Part shown: one piece after another, positions 8,475 to 17,429 of the stretch
Layout: every line of letters begins with the position of its first letter
Numbering within the stretch: position 1 is the first letter of the stretch
NCBI GenBank assembly: GCA_016793445.1
Contig: JAEUME010000006.1
Location: forward strand, 1 to 64,000
Reading direction: 5' to 3'
Length of the DNA stretch: 64,000 nucleotides
Origin: Hyphomicrobium sp.
GTDB lineage: Bacteria; Pseudomonadota; Alphaproteobacteria; Rhizobiales; Hyphomicrobiaceae
Notes under the pieces: model-generated
The model's database searches: none
Told to the model about the DNA's origin: nothing
Seen by the model: only the letters and a program-made list of their open reading frames with translations
Translations under genes and position numbers: made by a program

Positions 8475-9677
8475 ATGAAGCCACGGGATGTTTGGATCAC
8501 CGGCGTAGGATTGCTGAGCTCGCTCGGTGAAGGCAACGCGATCCACGAAAGGCAGATGGGGGCGGGGGGCGCCCCGATTCGCTTGGATGAAACGAGCTAT
8601 GCTCCTTATCCGGTTCATCCACTCGGAGATGTGGACTTCAGCCTGCAGATCCCCAAGAAGTCGGATCAGCGCCAGATGGAGCTCTGGCAGCGTATCGGCG
8701 TGTATGCGTCGGGGCTTGCATTAGCCGACAGCGGATTGGCTCATGATCCGGACCTGCTGGGGAAAACCAACCTTGTCGTGGCTGCTGGCAGCGGAGAACG
8801 CGATACTGCCGTCGACGCCAAGATCCTCGAGAGTGTCGGATCGGCGGGCGAGACCGAGCTTCTTGCCAAGGAAGTCCTTCCCACGGCGCTAAGACCGACT
8901 TTGTTTCTTGCCCAGTTGTCCAACCTTCTTGCAGGTAACATATCGATCGTACACAACGTCACTGCATCGTCCCGCACATTCATGGGTGAGGAGATGGCGG
9001 GCTTTTCTGCCATCGAGAACGCCTATCGCCGCATCGCGGCCGGACAGGGCGACGTGTTTCTGGTGGGCGGCGCGCTGAACGCGGCGCGTGAGGATCTCCT
9101 GCTTGGCTACGAGCTGGGAAAGAACCTCTGGCCACACCCCTATCTGCCGGTGTGGTCGCGAAAGGTCGATGGCGGAGGCTTCATTCCAGGAAGCGCCGGC
9201 GCATTCCTGGTGCTGGAATCGCGAGAGCATGCCGAAGCACGTTCCAGGAAGCCATATGCCCGGATCCGCGACGTTCTCACGGATTGCTGCCAGCGGCGGC
9301 CGGGTGATGCCACGCGTACCTTCGAAACCCTGTTTAGCAAATTGAACGTTTCCGAAGGCCCGCTCGCAGTGATGAGCGGGGCAAGCGGCGTCGAACCTGT
9401 CACGTCGGAAGAGCTGGGCTTTCTACAAGGCCTGGAGGACAAAGGTCATCAGGTTGCCATACGCGCGCATGGCACCCGGCTCGGGCACTCGGTCGAGGCA
9501 CATTTTCCCGCCGGAGTTGGCCTTGCCGCCTTGGCTTTGGCCAGCGGACAATTCTTCGCGCCTTCGGATGAAAACTGGGTTGAGTCGCCTCTGGAAGGCG
9601 AGCTTTCGCGCGTGCTTGTGACGGGTGCCGGCCACTGGCGCGGCGAAGGCTTGGCTCTTCTTGAGCGTGTCGAATGA
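8475..9677 (+). CDS. ketosynthase-like protein without active-site Cys (FabF2XL-like, copy 2)
   Basis: The 400-residue protein matches the product of 4867-6066 along its whole length, including PYPVHPL, GNISIVH, FLVGGALNA, VWSRK, GGGFIPGS and GHWRGEG. At the nucleophile position it reads HNVTASSRTF, again without Cys. It lies 15 bases after the dehydrogenase gene and overlaps the next ketosynthase frame, so it repeats the beta/alpha arrangement of copy 1. It may give a second heterodimer of different chain-length preference (inference). Confidence 0.82.
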   Translation: MKPRDVWITGVGLLSSLGEGNAIHERQMGAGGAPIRLDETSYAPYPVHPLGDVDFSLQIPKKSDQRQMELWQRIGVYASGLALADSGLAHDPDLLGKTNLVVAAGSGERDTAVDAKILESVGSAGETELLAKEVLPTALRPTLFLAQLSNLLAGNISIVHNVTASSRTFMGEEMAGFSAIENAYRRIAAGQGDVFLVGGALNAAREDLLLGYELGKNLWPHPYLPVWSRKVDGGGFIPGSAGAFLVLESREHAEARSRKPYARIRDVLTDCCQRRPGDATRTFETLFSKLNVSEGPLAVMSGASGVEPVTSEELGFLQGLEDKGHQVAIRAHGTRLGHSVEAHFPAGVGLAALALASGQFFAPSDENWVESPLEGELSRVLVTGAGHWRGEGLALLERVE

Positions 9678-9688
9678 AGGAGCCCACG

Positions 9689-10975
9689 ATGAGTTCGCCG
9701 TTCAAAGATGCAAGGGGCCGTCCTCTGGCCGCCGTGACGGGCCTGGGGGTCGTGACATCCCTCGGACGCGGCAAGGACGAGAACTGGCGTAAACTGACGA
9801 GCGGCTGCTCGGGTATCCGCCCTATCACACGCTTTCCGACCGATGGTCTGCGCACCACGATAGCCGGAACGGTGGACTGCATCGAGCTGAGCGTGCAAAC
9901 CTCCGCAACGCGCACCATGGAAATGGCTGGCGTGGCGGCCGCCGAAGCGCTTGATGAAGCTGGGTTGCCGGAGGCCGACTTTCCAGGGCCGCTGTTCCTG
10001 GCCACGCCTCCCGCTGAAATCGAGTGGCCCCAGAGGCGGAGAATTTACGAGGCTGCGCTTGGTTCTGCGGATAAAGGATATCGCAGGCTCGTGGCCGCGG
10101 CACGTGCAGGAGATTTCCAAGACATTGCCGACGAAAGCCAGTTCGCGAGCGCCGCCATCTATCTGGCAAACCGGTTTGGCACCAAGGGGCTTCCGGTCTC
10201 CGTCTCGACGGCGTGCGCGTCCGGCGCAACCGCGATCCAGCTTGGCGTGGAAGCGATCCGCCGCGGAGAGACGACGGCCGCACTCTGCATCGGCACGGAT
10301 AGTTCGGTGCAACTTGAAGCTCTGGTTCGCTTCTCGCTCCTGTCGGCGCTTTCGACGCGCAACGACGCGCCGCAAGCAGCCTCGCGTCCCTTCTCGCGCG
10401 GCCGGGATGGCTTCGTCATGGCCGAGGGCGCCGGCGCTCTCGTGTTGGAGGATCTCGAGGCAGCCGTCGGTCGAGGCGCTCCCATTCTTGCGATCGTTCG
10501 CGGATGCGGCGAGATGGCCGACGATTATCACCGGACGCGCTCTAAGCCTGACGGTTCGGCGATCATCGGTGCGATTCGCCGTGCGATAGAGGATGCGTGC
10601 ATTGCGCCGGACGATATCGATTACGTCAATGCTCACGGCACCAGCACGCCTGAGAATGACAAAATGGAATATTTGTCACTCTCCGCCGTACTCGGCGATC
10701 ATTTGCAGAAGACGCCCGTGACGTCGAACAAATCGATGATCGGTCACACGCTGTCGGCCGCTGGCGCCATCGAGGCCGTATTTTCAGTGCTGACCATCCA
10801 ACACGGCGTCATCCCTCCGACGATCAACTGTGACGATCCAGATCCGGAAATCCCGATGGATGTCGTCCCCGGCACTGCCCGCGCCGCCCGCGTGCGTAAC
10901 GTGCTGTCGAACTCGTTCGGATTTGGCGGTCAGAACGCTTGTCTGGTCATTGGGGCATACGACGGGGTCAAGTAA
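9689..10975 (+). CDS. beta-ketoacyl-ACP synthase II (FabF1XL-like, copy 2)
   Basis: The 428-residue condensing enzyme has an intact Cys-His-His set (TACASG, NAHGTSTPEND, SNKSMIGHT). It is very similar to the product of 6082-7371, including GCGE.ADDYHRTRSKPDG. The ATG at 9689 is chosen because AAGGAG lies six bases before it; an upstream ATG at 9674 overlaps the previous gene. With its Cys-less neighbour it forms a second ketosynthase pair inside the acpXL cluster. Confidence 0.9.
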   Translation: MSSPFKDARGRPLAAVTGLGVVTSLGRGKDENWRKLTSGCSGIRPITRFPTDGLRTTIAGTVDCIELSVQTSATRTMEMAGVAAAEALDEAGLPEADFPGPLFLATPPAEIEWPQRRRIYEAALGSADKGYRRLVAAARAGDFQDIADESQFASAAIYLANRFGTKGLPVSVSTACASGATAIQLGVEAIRRGETTAALCIGTDSSVQLEALVRFSLLSALSTRNDAPQAASRPFSRGRDGFVMAEGAGALVLEDLEAAVGRGAPILAIVRGCGEMADDYHRTRSKPDGSAIIGAIRRAIEDACIAPDDIDYVNAHGTSTPENDKMEYLSLSAVLGDHLQKTPVTSNKSMIGHTLSAAGAIEAVFSVLTIQHGVIPPTINCDDPDPEIPMDVVPGTARAARVRNVLSNSFGFGGQNACLVIGAYDGVK

Positions 10976-11009
10976 AGCGTACGTGAGGTCTGTTACCGAG
11001 GGGGGAGCC

Positions 11010-12026
11010 ATGAGAACCGCAACGGGAGCCTGTGGGCTCGAAGTTGGTGTCCGGCAAGCCGCGCCGCCACAAGACGCCTTGACGTTCTGGAAAGGCGTGT
11101 GCGTGGCCGGAGCGATGCTCGCAGTTGTCGTGCAGCATGCGATACCATTTCCCCCATCCGTGATGCAGGCGATGGGAGACGCAGCGCAAGCGGATGGCGG
11201 CAGCGAACCGGCCTCGCAAGACAAGCGCGGCTATGGACGGGAAGCGTTCGTCGGCGGCTACATGGGGTATCCATGGCATCTGCGGAGTGATGTGAGGTTA
11301 CAGCGCCCAAACGGTACCGACGTGACGCTGAAATCGCTGCGTTGGGACGCTGAGCCTTTCAAGTTTCCGATCTATGCCGGCGTTCGCGGCACCCAGTGGT
11401 GGGGGCCGTTCGGCGGCATGATCGACTTTTTGCATGACAAGGCGATCGCCCGGACGGGGCGAGGCGCACACGGCGCCAAGGTGGTGGGCGAGCGCGCCAT
11501 TCCCGATGTCGTCGAAGCGCAAGGAACCATCAAGGGGGCACAAGCGCCTTCCAGCATCAAACTGACGGATGTTTTCGAGCGCCTCGAGTTTTCTCACGGC
11601 CACAACATGCTATTGCCCACCGCACTCGTGCGGCTTGCCAACGTCAGTGCGTTCGTGAGGCCATATGCGGGATTTGGCTTTGGGGCAGCAATTCCGCATG
11701 TGGAAGTCTGGCCGGCCGGCGAAGGTGACCCGGCTCGTACCAACGAGTACCAGCTTGCAGGCACCGCCGCTCAGTTCGTGGTTGGGATTGAAATACCGCT
11801 CTCCAAGGGGCCGCTCTTCATCGAATACAAGTTTACCTACGCTAACCTCAATACGCTGCTGACCACCGGTAAGACGCCCTCCTGGTGCAATTGCGATTTC
11901 GTTTCGGATTTCTCGCGTCACATCGCGCGCTGGTGGCGCGGAGAAACACCGCTTCTAGGCAGTCTCCAGACAACCATCGCCACGCATCAAGTCGTTGCGG
12001 GCGCTGGCTATCGCACGCGACCGTGA
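11010..12026 (+). CDS. outer-membrane beta-barrel protein, probable LpxQ-like lipid A oxidase
   Basis: The 338-residue product starts after a clear GGGGGAG site, well inside a longer open frame. It has one N-terminal hydrophobic segment (about residues 28-45) acting as a long signal or anchor. The rest is rich in alternating aromatic strands, with blocks such as GGYMGYPWHLRSD, LRWDAEPFKFPIYAGVR, GGMIDFLHDKAIA and LEFSHGHNMLLPTA. These resemble the rhizobial outer-membrane lipid A oxidase LpxQ, which turns the proximal glucosamine into 2-aminogluconate. Position right after the VLCFA genes supports lipid A modification. I recognised the family from memory of its conserved blocks, so the exact activity is uncertain. 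Confidence 0.6.
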   Translation: MRTATGACGLEVGVRQAAPPQDALTFWKGVCVAGAMLAVVVQHAIPFPPSVMQAMGDAAQADGGSEPASQDKRGYGREAFVGGYMGYPWHLRSDVRLQRPNGTDVTLKSLRWDAEPFKFPIYAGVRGTQWWGPFGGMIDFLHDKAIARTGRGAHGAKVVGERAIPDVVEAQGTIKGAQAPSSIKLTDVFERLEFSHGHNMLLPTALVRLANVSAFVRPYAGFGFGAAIPHVEVWPAGEGDPARTNEYQLAGTAAQFVVGIEIPLSKGPLFIEYKFTYANLNTLLTTGKTPSWCNCDFVSDFSRHIARWWRGETPLLGSLQTTIATHQVVAGAGYRTRP

Positions 12027-12131
12027 GGCTTGCCATGCTGCGAGCCGGCTCTCTAAACTGCCAGCACCGACAGCAAGGCAGAATGTCCGTTGGAGGCAGG
12101 GTTTCTGGCAACACCCAGCACGGTGACCAAG

Positions 12132-12677
12132 ATGCACGCAGATTCGCGCGACGCCGTCCCGATTGGAATTCTCACCGTGTCCGACCGGGCCTCGAGGGGA
12201 GTTTATGAGGACAAAGGAGGGCCCGGCATCGTCGCGGTCCTCCGAGACTATCTCGTCACATCCTGGAACCCGGTTTTCCGCATAGTGGCAGACGAGGAAG
12301 GCCTCATCAGGGACGCGCTCATTGACATGGCCGAGAACCAGGGTTGCAGCCTGATCCTCACAACCGGCGGCACCGGCCCCGCACTGCGCGACGTGACCCC
12401 CGAGGCCACCGAAGCGGTTTGCAAAAAAATGCTCCCTGGTTTTGGAGAACTCATGCGCACGGCCAGTCTGCGCGAGGTGCCGACAGCCATTCTGTCCCGC
12501 CAAACGGCAGGCGTGCGGGGAACGTCCTTGATCGTCAACTTGCCCGGGAAGCCATCGTCGATTCGCACCTGCCTGGATGCTGTGTTTCCCGCTATTCCCT
12601 ACTGCCTCGATCTCATCGGAGGCTACCGCTTGGAGACAGATCCTGCGCGGTGCGCTTCATTCCGGCCCAAGGCATGA
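12132..12677 (+). CDS. mogA: MogA-type molybdopterin adenylyltransferase
   Basis: The 181-residue protein has the MoaB/MogA fold markers GILTVSDRASRG, YEDKGGPG, TTGGTGPALRDVTPEAT and NLPGKP. MogA adenylates molybdopterin before molybdate insertion. The ATG at 12132 puts the first beta strand close to the N-terminus, as in the family; the longer frame begins with TTG at 12090. A molybdenum cofactor gene fits an organism with molybdoenzymes such as nitrate reductase, none of which is in the window. Confidence 0.88.
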   Translation: MHADSRDAVPIGILTVSDRASRGVYEDKGGPGIVAVLRDYLVTSWNPVFRIVADEEGLIRDALIDMAENQGCSLILTTGGTGPALRDVTPEATEAVCKKMLPGFGELMRTASLREVPTAILSRQTAGVRGTSLIVNLPGKPSSIRTCLDAVFPAIPYCLDLIGGYRLETDPARCASFRPKA

Positions 12678-12698
12678 TCGAAAGGCGTTCCTGGGGTG

Positions 12699-13580
12699 TT
12701 ACGCAACGCGCCCGCCCGCTTGACCATGAATATAGCCGTTGACGATGGCGCCCGGTAATGGCTGCTGCCTGATCCTGCTCAGAAACTCCGCCGTATCAAT
12801 CCGTTCATCCAGCAGATCACGATAAGCAGCCGATACTGCCACCATATCGCACGTGTGTGGCAAAAGCCTGATTCGAGACACACCGGCTTTGGCAAGCATG
12901 CTCAATTCGCTGCCTAGCACCGTGACACCGTTTGCCATCGTCGCAATGCCATTCACGGCGAGAAAGCGCTGACCATCGAGCGTGTCGACCTCAAGACCAT
13001 CACGATCATTCTCGCAGACGTACCTGCAGCCATCCTTGGAGAGCTCGTGAATGCGCGCGTGATAGCAACGCGCGGACACCGCAAGAGGCGCCCGCCCGAA
13101 AGCCAAGACTTCGATGTCAGCCGTGGAGCGATGAGCGGCAATGACTCCGATTGAGGGTCCGGGTAGTTCAGGCGGCAAGCAGACCGTGCGAGCGCCGAGT
13201 TGTTCGAGCACTTTAAGTGTATTCTCATTATATACGTTGATGAACGGGCCCACGATGTGAGGACGGCCACCCAGTTTGTAAACGGCGGCCATATCGTTCA
13301 CTTCGATCATGCGGTCGCCCTCCGCAGTCTCGCCGATCTCGGAAATCTCTCTCTTGAGGGTGGGCAATGCTAACGTCGCAAGAATAACCTCCTTGCCCGC
13401 ACGCTCCAGACGCTCGACCACATCGCCGATCGCATCTTGCCGGAACGGAGTGCGTTTGGAGCAGATGACTTCACCGACGACAACGCGCTCCACCGGCGCC
13501 TCGTCGGCTATTCTTGCATAGAAATCCACCCATTCCGGAGTGGGCCAATTGTACAGCACTGGCCCCAGCGTAATCTGCAT
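12699..13580 (-). CDS. ubiV: UbiV, U32-family protein of O2-independent ubiquinone synthesis
   Basis: The 293-residue U32-type protein begins MQITLGPVLYNWP like UbiV. It has Cys residues at EVICSKR, SARCYHAR and DGCRYVC, which would bind the 4Fe-4S cluster. UbiV works with UbiU to hydroxylate the ubiquinone ring without oxygen. AGGAGG lies just before the ATG at 13580, so the longer frame to 13631 is rejected. It follows ubiU and ubiT on the same strand. It was formerly annotated as a peptidase or collagenase family. Confidence 0.9.
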   Translation of the reverse strand: MQITLGPVLYNWPTPEWVDFYARIADEAPVERVVVGEVICSKRTPFRQDAIGDVVERLERAGKEVILATLALPTLKREISEIGETAEGDRMIEVNDMAAVYKLGGRPHIVGPFINVYNENTLKVLEQLGARTVCLPPELPGPSIGVIAAHRSTADIEVLAFGRAPLAVSARCYHARIHELSKDGCRYVCENDRDGLEVDTLDGQRFLAVNGIATMANGVTVLGSELSMLAKAGVSRIRLLPHTCDMVAVSAAYRDLLDERIDTAEFLSRIRQQPLPGAIVNGYIHGQAGGRVA

Positions 13581-13602
13581 CACACCTCCTGCTATGGCAG
13601 GC

Positions 13603-14616
13603 CTAACGCCATGTCTTGCGATAGGAGCCAACCGTTTGCCTGCTCCCCTCGGTCAACCCAGATAGTTCAGGCAAAGGCAGCTGGCGCTCTGTTGCAAGAG
13701 CATCGAGCGCTTCACGGAAGGCCCGAACTGTCGCTGCCAGATAGGCCTTTCCGCGCTGGCGCCCTTCAATCTTCAAAGCCGCCACGCCTGCTTTCTGAAG
13801 TGCCGGCAGGATCCCGATGGTATTGAGGCTGGTCGGCTCCTCAAAGACGTGCATCACCTTCGCGTTGCAGGAGAAGCGGCCCTTGCACAAAGTCGGATAT
13901 CCCACCGGCTTTCCACTCGGATACCGATCGATTGTGAAGCCGCCCAGCCGTGCGACAAGGCCGTTGCCTTCCTGCGCGTAGGCGACATGCGAGGCCGGCG
14001 AGCACACTCCATTCATGTTCGGAGATTCGCCGGTGGCGTACGAGGAAAGCAGGCAGCGGCCTTCAGCCATCACGCAAAGGCCGCCAAAGGCGAACACCTC
14101 GATCTCGCACGCAACATTGGACGCGATTGCGGAAATTTCATCGACCGTCAGAACGCGCGGCAACACCACGCGTCGTATCCCGAAGGTCTCTACATAAAAA
14201 CGGATTGCCGGCACCGTAGCGGCCGCGGCTTGCACAGACAGATGCAGACGCTGGTCGGGAAACGTCTTCCTGGCCCAATCGATGAGGCCAAGGTCTGCCA
14301 GGATAAGCGCATCTGCTTTTGCGGCAACGGCCTGTTCCACGGCCGTTTGCCAGACCTTCGTGCATCCTGCCCGGGCAAACGTATTCAATGCGACGAGAAC
14401 TTTTGCCCCGCGGGCATGCGCATAGGCGACGCCTTCACGCAACTCCGCATCGTCGAAATTGAGGCCCGGAAAGTTGCGCGCATTGGTCTCGTTACGAAAG
14501 CCGCAATAGACGGCATCCGCCCCCGCTTCGACCGCGGTGCGCAGTGCTGAAGGCGTGCCTGCCGGACAAATGAGTTCCATCGTCTTTTGCGACGAGCCGC
14601 TTGAAGTCAAAGTCAT
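13603..14616 (-). CDS. ubiU: UbiU, U32-family protein of O2-independent ubiquinone synthesis
   Basis: The 337-residue protein has the UbiU/YhbU opening MELICPAGTPSALRTAVEAG. Later it has GGLCVMAEGRCLLSSYATG and CKGRFSC, which supply iron-sulfur cluster Cys residues, then ALKIEGRQR. It forms a complex with UbiV for anaerobic ring hydroxylation. The first ATG overlaps the ubiT stop as ATGA, so coupled translation is likely; the family start would be Met13 (14580). A gap of 22 bases leads to ubiV. Confidence 0.9.
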   Translation of the reverse strand: MTLTSSGSSQKTMELICPAGTPSALRTAVEAGADAVYCGFRNETNARNFPGLNFDDAELREGVAYAHARGAKVLVALNTFARAGCTKVWQTAVEQAVAAKADALILADLGLIDWARKTFPDQRLHLSVQAAAATVPAIRFYVETFGIRRVVLPRVLTVDEISAIASNVACEIEVFAFGGLCVMAEGRCLLSSYATGESPNMNGVCSPASHVAYAQEGNGLVARLGGFTIDRYPSGKPVGYPTLCKGRFSCNAKVMHVFEEPTSLNTIGILPALQKAGVAALKIEGRQRGKAYLAATVRAFREALDALATERQLPLPELSGLTEGSRQTVGSYRKTWR

Positions 14617-15191
14617 GGGGCGCCCGATGTCTTGCCGTTGAGTTCCTCGGGCGCGCCGAGCGCTGTCCGCAACTGCGTGGCGATCGTGCGAAGGCTTGCC
14701 GTCACAAATGGGGCTGCCAACTTTGGCATCCCCAGCGCTTCGCCAGGATCTATCTCTGCATCCTCGATGGCATTTCGCAAGGCGAGCACGGCAGCCGTGT
14801 CGCCCTCAATCGTGAGGTCGCGCGTGAAAAACAGCGCATCACCGTCATAGCAGCCGTCCAACAGGCCAAGCAGAACCAGCAGCGGAGCCGCAATGCGCGC
14901 ATCCCACGAACAGGTCTCCAGAGACGGCACGACACTCAGACGCGGGGTGCTCTCACGCGGCTCAAGAATTATTCCAAAGGGGCAATCGACGGGATCTATG
15001 GCAAAGCGTTTTGACGCATGCTCGCCAAGTCGCGACAGCATCCCCGGATGTTGCGAGAGCGTATTTTCAAGGACTCGGAATGCGGCAAACTCCAGAGGAT
15101 ATAGCGGCAAAAACGCCATGGCGCGCGCCAGACGTCCGGGCAGAAAGCCACGTCTCGCCAGAGTTTCATTCTGTGGATCCACATCAAGCAT
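14613..15191 (-). CDS. ubiT: UbiT, SCP2-domain lipid-binding accessory factor
   Basis: The roughly 192-residue SCP2-type protein (PLYPLEFAAFRVLEN, FFTRDLTIEGDT, ALRNAIEDAEID) sits first in the ubiT-ubiU-ubiV operon. UbiT binds isoprenoid quinone intermediates and is needed for anaerobic ubiquinone synthesis. The start could be ATG at 15191 or TTG at 15212; I favour ATG but no strong ribosome site decides it. It diverges from ubiD with about 85 bases between. Confidence 0.85.
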   Translation of the reverse strand: MLDVDPQNETLARRGFLPGRLARAMAFLPLYPLEFAAFRVLENTLSQHPGMLSRLGEHASKRFAIDPVDCPFGIILEPRESTPRLSVVPSLETCSWDARIAAPLLVLLGLLDGCYDGDALFFTRDLTIEGDTAAVLALRNAIEDAEIDPGEALGMPKLAAPFVTASLRTIATQLRTALGAPEELNGKTSGAP

Positions 15192-15276
15192 GCCGGCCTG
15201 AATAGCCGACAAAACCCCGCTTCGAATTGACTCCGGTTAAGACGCCGGGCGCGATCCATACCTATCTCTCGCTGGC

Positions 15277-16809
15277 ATGTTGGATGCTCACAACCCTATT
15301 CTGCGCAACCTCAGGGATTTCCTCGGCCTGCTCGAAAGCAAGGGCGAACTCACCCGCATTGGCGAGCCCGTTTCGACCGTGCTCGAGATGACCGAGTTGC
15401 ATCGCAGGGTCATCGCGCGACAGGGACCCGTGCTGCTCTTCGAGCGCCCCATCAAAGCGGATGGGAGCCCCTCCGAGCTCCCGCTGCTAACGAACCTGTT
15501 TGGAACGGTGGAGCGCGTCTCCATGGCCATCGGAGGTAGCGGCCGCGAAGCCCTGCGGGGTGTCGGCGAGAAGCTCGCTGAGCTACGTCACCCCATACCG
15601 CCAAGCGGGCTCAGGGACTTGGTGAAGAAGTGGCCGCTCGCGCGTGCGGCCCTGCATTCGCGACCTTGCGAAATCTCCCAAGCTCCGGTGCAAGCCGTGA
15701 TCCGTCGAGGCGCCGACATCGATCTTGGGAGCCTGCCGGTACAGACGTGCTGGCCAGGAGAGCCCGCGCCCCTCATGACCTGGCCGATTGTGATCACGCG
15801 CCCCCCTGGACCGATCGACGGGCAAACGCACAACTGGGGCATCTACAGAATGCAGGTGACCGGACGAGACAGCGCCATTGTGCGCTGGCTTGCTCACCGC
15901 GGTGGCGCAATGCATTTCGGGCAGTGGCAATCGAAAGGCGAGCCTATGCCGATCGCGGTCGCGATAGGCGCCGATCCCGCGACTTTGCTTGCCGCTGTCA
16001 CGCCGGTGCCGGAAACGCTCTCCGAAGCGGCATTCGCGGGACTGCTGCGCGGGGAACGCACGCGGCTATGCCGCGCTGTCTCTGTGCCCATGCTCGTGCC
16101 AGCAGAAGCAGAGATCGTTCTTGAGGGATACGTCACGCCTGGAGACGAGGCGCTGGAGGGACCTTATGGCGATCACACCGGCTATTACAATGCTGCTGAA
16201 CCCTATCCGGTCATGCGGCTGACGGCCATGACGATGCGGCACAACCCTATCTATCTTTCCACCTTTACGGGCCGGTCTCCCGACGAACCGGCGGTCCTGT
16301 CTGAAGCTCTCAACGACGTGTTCCTGCCGCTCGTACAGCAGCAATTCCCAGAAGTGCGCGACTGCTGGTTACCCCCTGAAGCTGCGTCTTATCGCATTGC
16401 CGTGATCAGCATCGCCAAGCGCTATCCCGGCCACGCCCGGCGTATCATGATGGGGCTGTGGTCCATGCTGCCCCAGTTCAACTATACCAAGCTCATGATT
16501 GTCGTCGATGACGACATCGACGCCCGGACTTGGCGGGATGTCATGTGGGCAGTCGCGACACGATCAGACGCGGCGCGCGACCTCGTCGTTTTAACCGAGA
16601 CCCCCATTGACGTACTGGACTTTGCTTCTCCGGTTGCAGGACTTGGTGGCAAGCTTGGCATTGATGCAACGCGCAAGATCGGCGCCGAAACATCGCGAAC
16701 CTGGGGCGAGAGGCTTACGATGGACAACTCGACAACCTGCCGCATCGACGAACTGGTGCGACGGCTGCCGGAGTTGCAGGCCGTGCTTCAAGAAGGCCGG
16801 CCGGCATGA
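15277..16809 (+). CDS. ubiD: UbiD-family prenylated-FMN decarboxylase
   Basis: The 510-residue protein has the UbiD architecture, with an N-terminal RDFLGLLE region, a central HNWGIYRMQV and the catalytic segment EGPYGDHTGYYN. UbiD decarboxylates 4-hydroxy-3-polyprenylbenzoate using prenylated FMN made by UbiX, whose gene overlaps it by four bases. Neighbouring ubiTUV supports a ubiquinone role over an unrelated aromatic decarboxylase. Confidence 0.92.
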   Translation: MLDAHNPILRNLRDFLGLLESKGELTRIGEPVSTVLEMTELHRRVIARQGPVLLFERPIKADGSPSELPLLTNLFGTVERVSMAIGGSGREALRGVGEKLAELRHPIPPSGLRDLVKKWPLARAALHSRPCEISQAPVQAVIRRGADIDLGSLPVQTCWPGEPAPLMTWPIVITRPPGPIDGQTHNWGIYRMQVTGRDSAIVRWLAHRGGAMHFGQWQSKGEPMPIAVAIGADPATLLAAVTPVPETLSEAAFAGLLRGERTRLCRAVSVPMLVPAEAEIVLEGYVTPGDEALEGPYGDHTGYYNAAEPYPVMRLTAMTMRHNPIYLSTFTGRSPDEPAVLSEALNDVFLPLVQQQFPEVRDCWLPPEAASYRIAVISIAKRYPGHARRIMMGLWSMLPQFNYTKLMIVVDDDIDARTWRDVMWAVATRSDAARDLVVLTETPIDVLDFASPVAGLGGKLGIDATRKIGAETSRTWGERLTMDNSTTCRIDELVRRLPELQAVLQEGRPA

Positions 16810-17402
16810 CAGATGCGTTTAATTCCCTGCGCAGAATCATCGTCGGAATCAGCGGCGCGTCGGGCGCTGTACTCGGGCTCAAGGCGCTCGAACTCCTCAG
16901 CCAGTTGCAGAACACCGAAATTCATCTGGTGATGTCACGGCCCGCAGAGCGCACCTTGCGCATGGAAATTGGCCAAGACGCAGCAGAGCGTGCGCGCTCC
17001 CTGGCCCATGCCACCCATCACATTGATAATATAGGGAGCGCCATAGCCAGCGGCTCCTTCCGTGCCGATGCCATGATCATAGCGCCGTGCTCGATGCGGA
17101 CGTTATCGGCCATTGCCTACGGCATATCGGACAACTTGCTGACGCGGTCTGCTGACGTGATGCTGAAAGAGCGCCGCCGTCTTGTTCTTCTGGCGCGGGA
17201 AACACCTCTTCATGGCGGACACATCGAGGCTATGGGGCGGGTGACGCAATTTGGCGCGATCGTCATGCCGCCCGTACCCGCATTCTACAATCGCCCCACG
17301 ACGCTGGACGAGATTGTGACGCAGATCGTAGCGCGAGCCCTGGACCTCTGCGGCCTTCAGATGGATGACGTGTTGATCCGTTGGCAGGGCAAGGAGGACT
17401 GA
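16806..17402 (+). CDS. ubiX: UbiX flavin prenyltransferase
   Basis: The 198-residue flavoprotein has the FMN-binding VGISGASGAVLGL start, IIAPCSMRTLSAIAYG, and the C-terminal RPTTLDEIV. UbiX attaches a dimethylallyl group to FMN to make the UbiD cofactor. It overlaps ubiD by ATGA and ends 27 bases before the convergent M48 gene. Confidence 0.94.
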   Translation: MTDAFNSLRRIIVGISGASGAVLGLKALELLSQLQNTEIHLVMSRPAERTLRMEIGQDAAERARSLAHATHHIDNIGSAIASGSFRADAMIIAPCSMRTLSAIAYGISDNLLTRSADVMLKERRRLVLLARETPLHGGHIEAMGRVTQFGAIVMPPVPAFYNRPTTLDEIVTQIVARALDLCGLQMDDVLIRWQGKED

Positions 17403-17429
17403 AATCAGCACCACCGCATTCTCCCGAAC

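Noticed and set aside
9449..10636. 395-residue minus-strand frame across the second ketosynthase pair
   Set aside because: It is antisense to two well-supported condensing-enzyme genes.
12699..14616. Two U32 'collagenase-like peptidases'
   Set aside because: The iron-sulfur Cys pattern and the ubiT neighbour identify them as UbiU and UbiV, not proteases.
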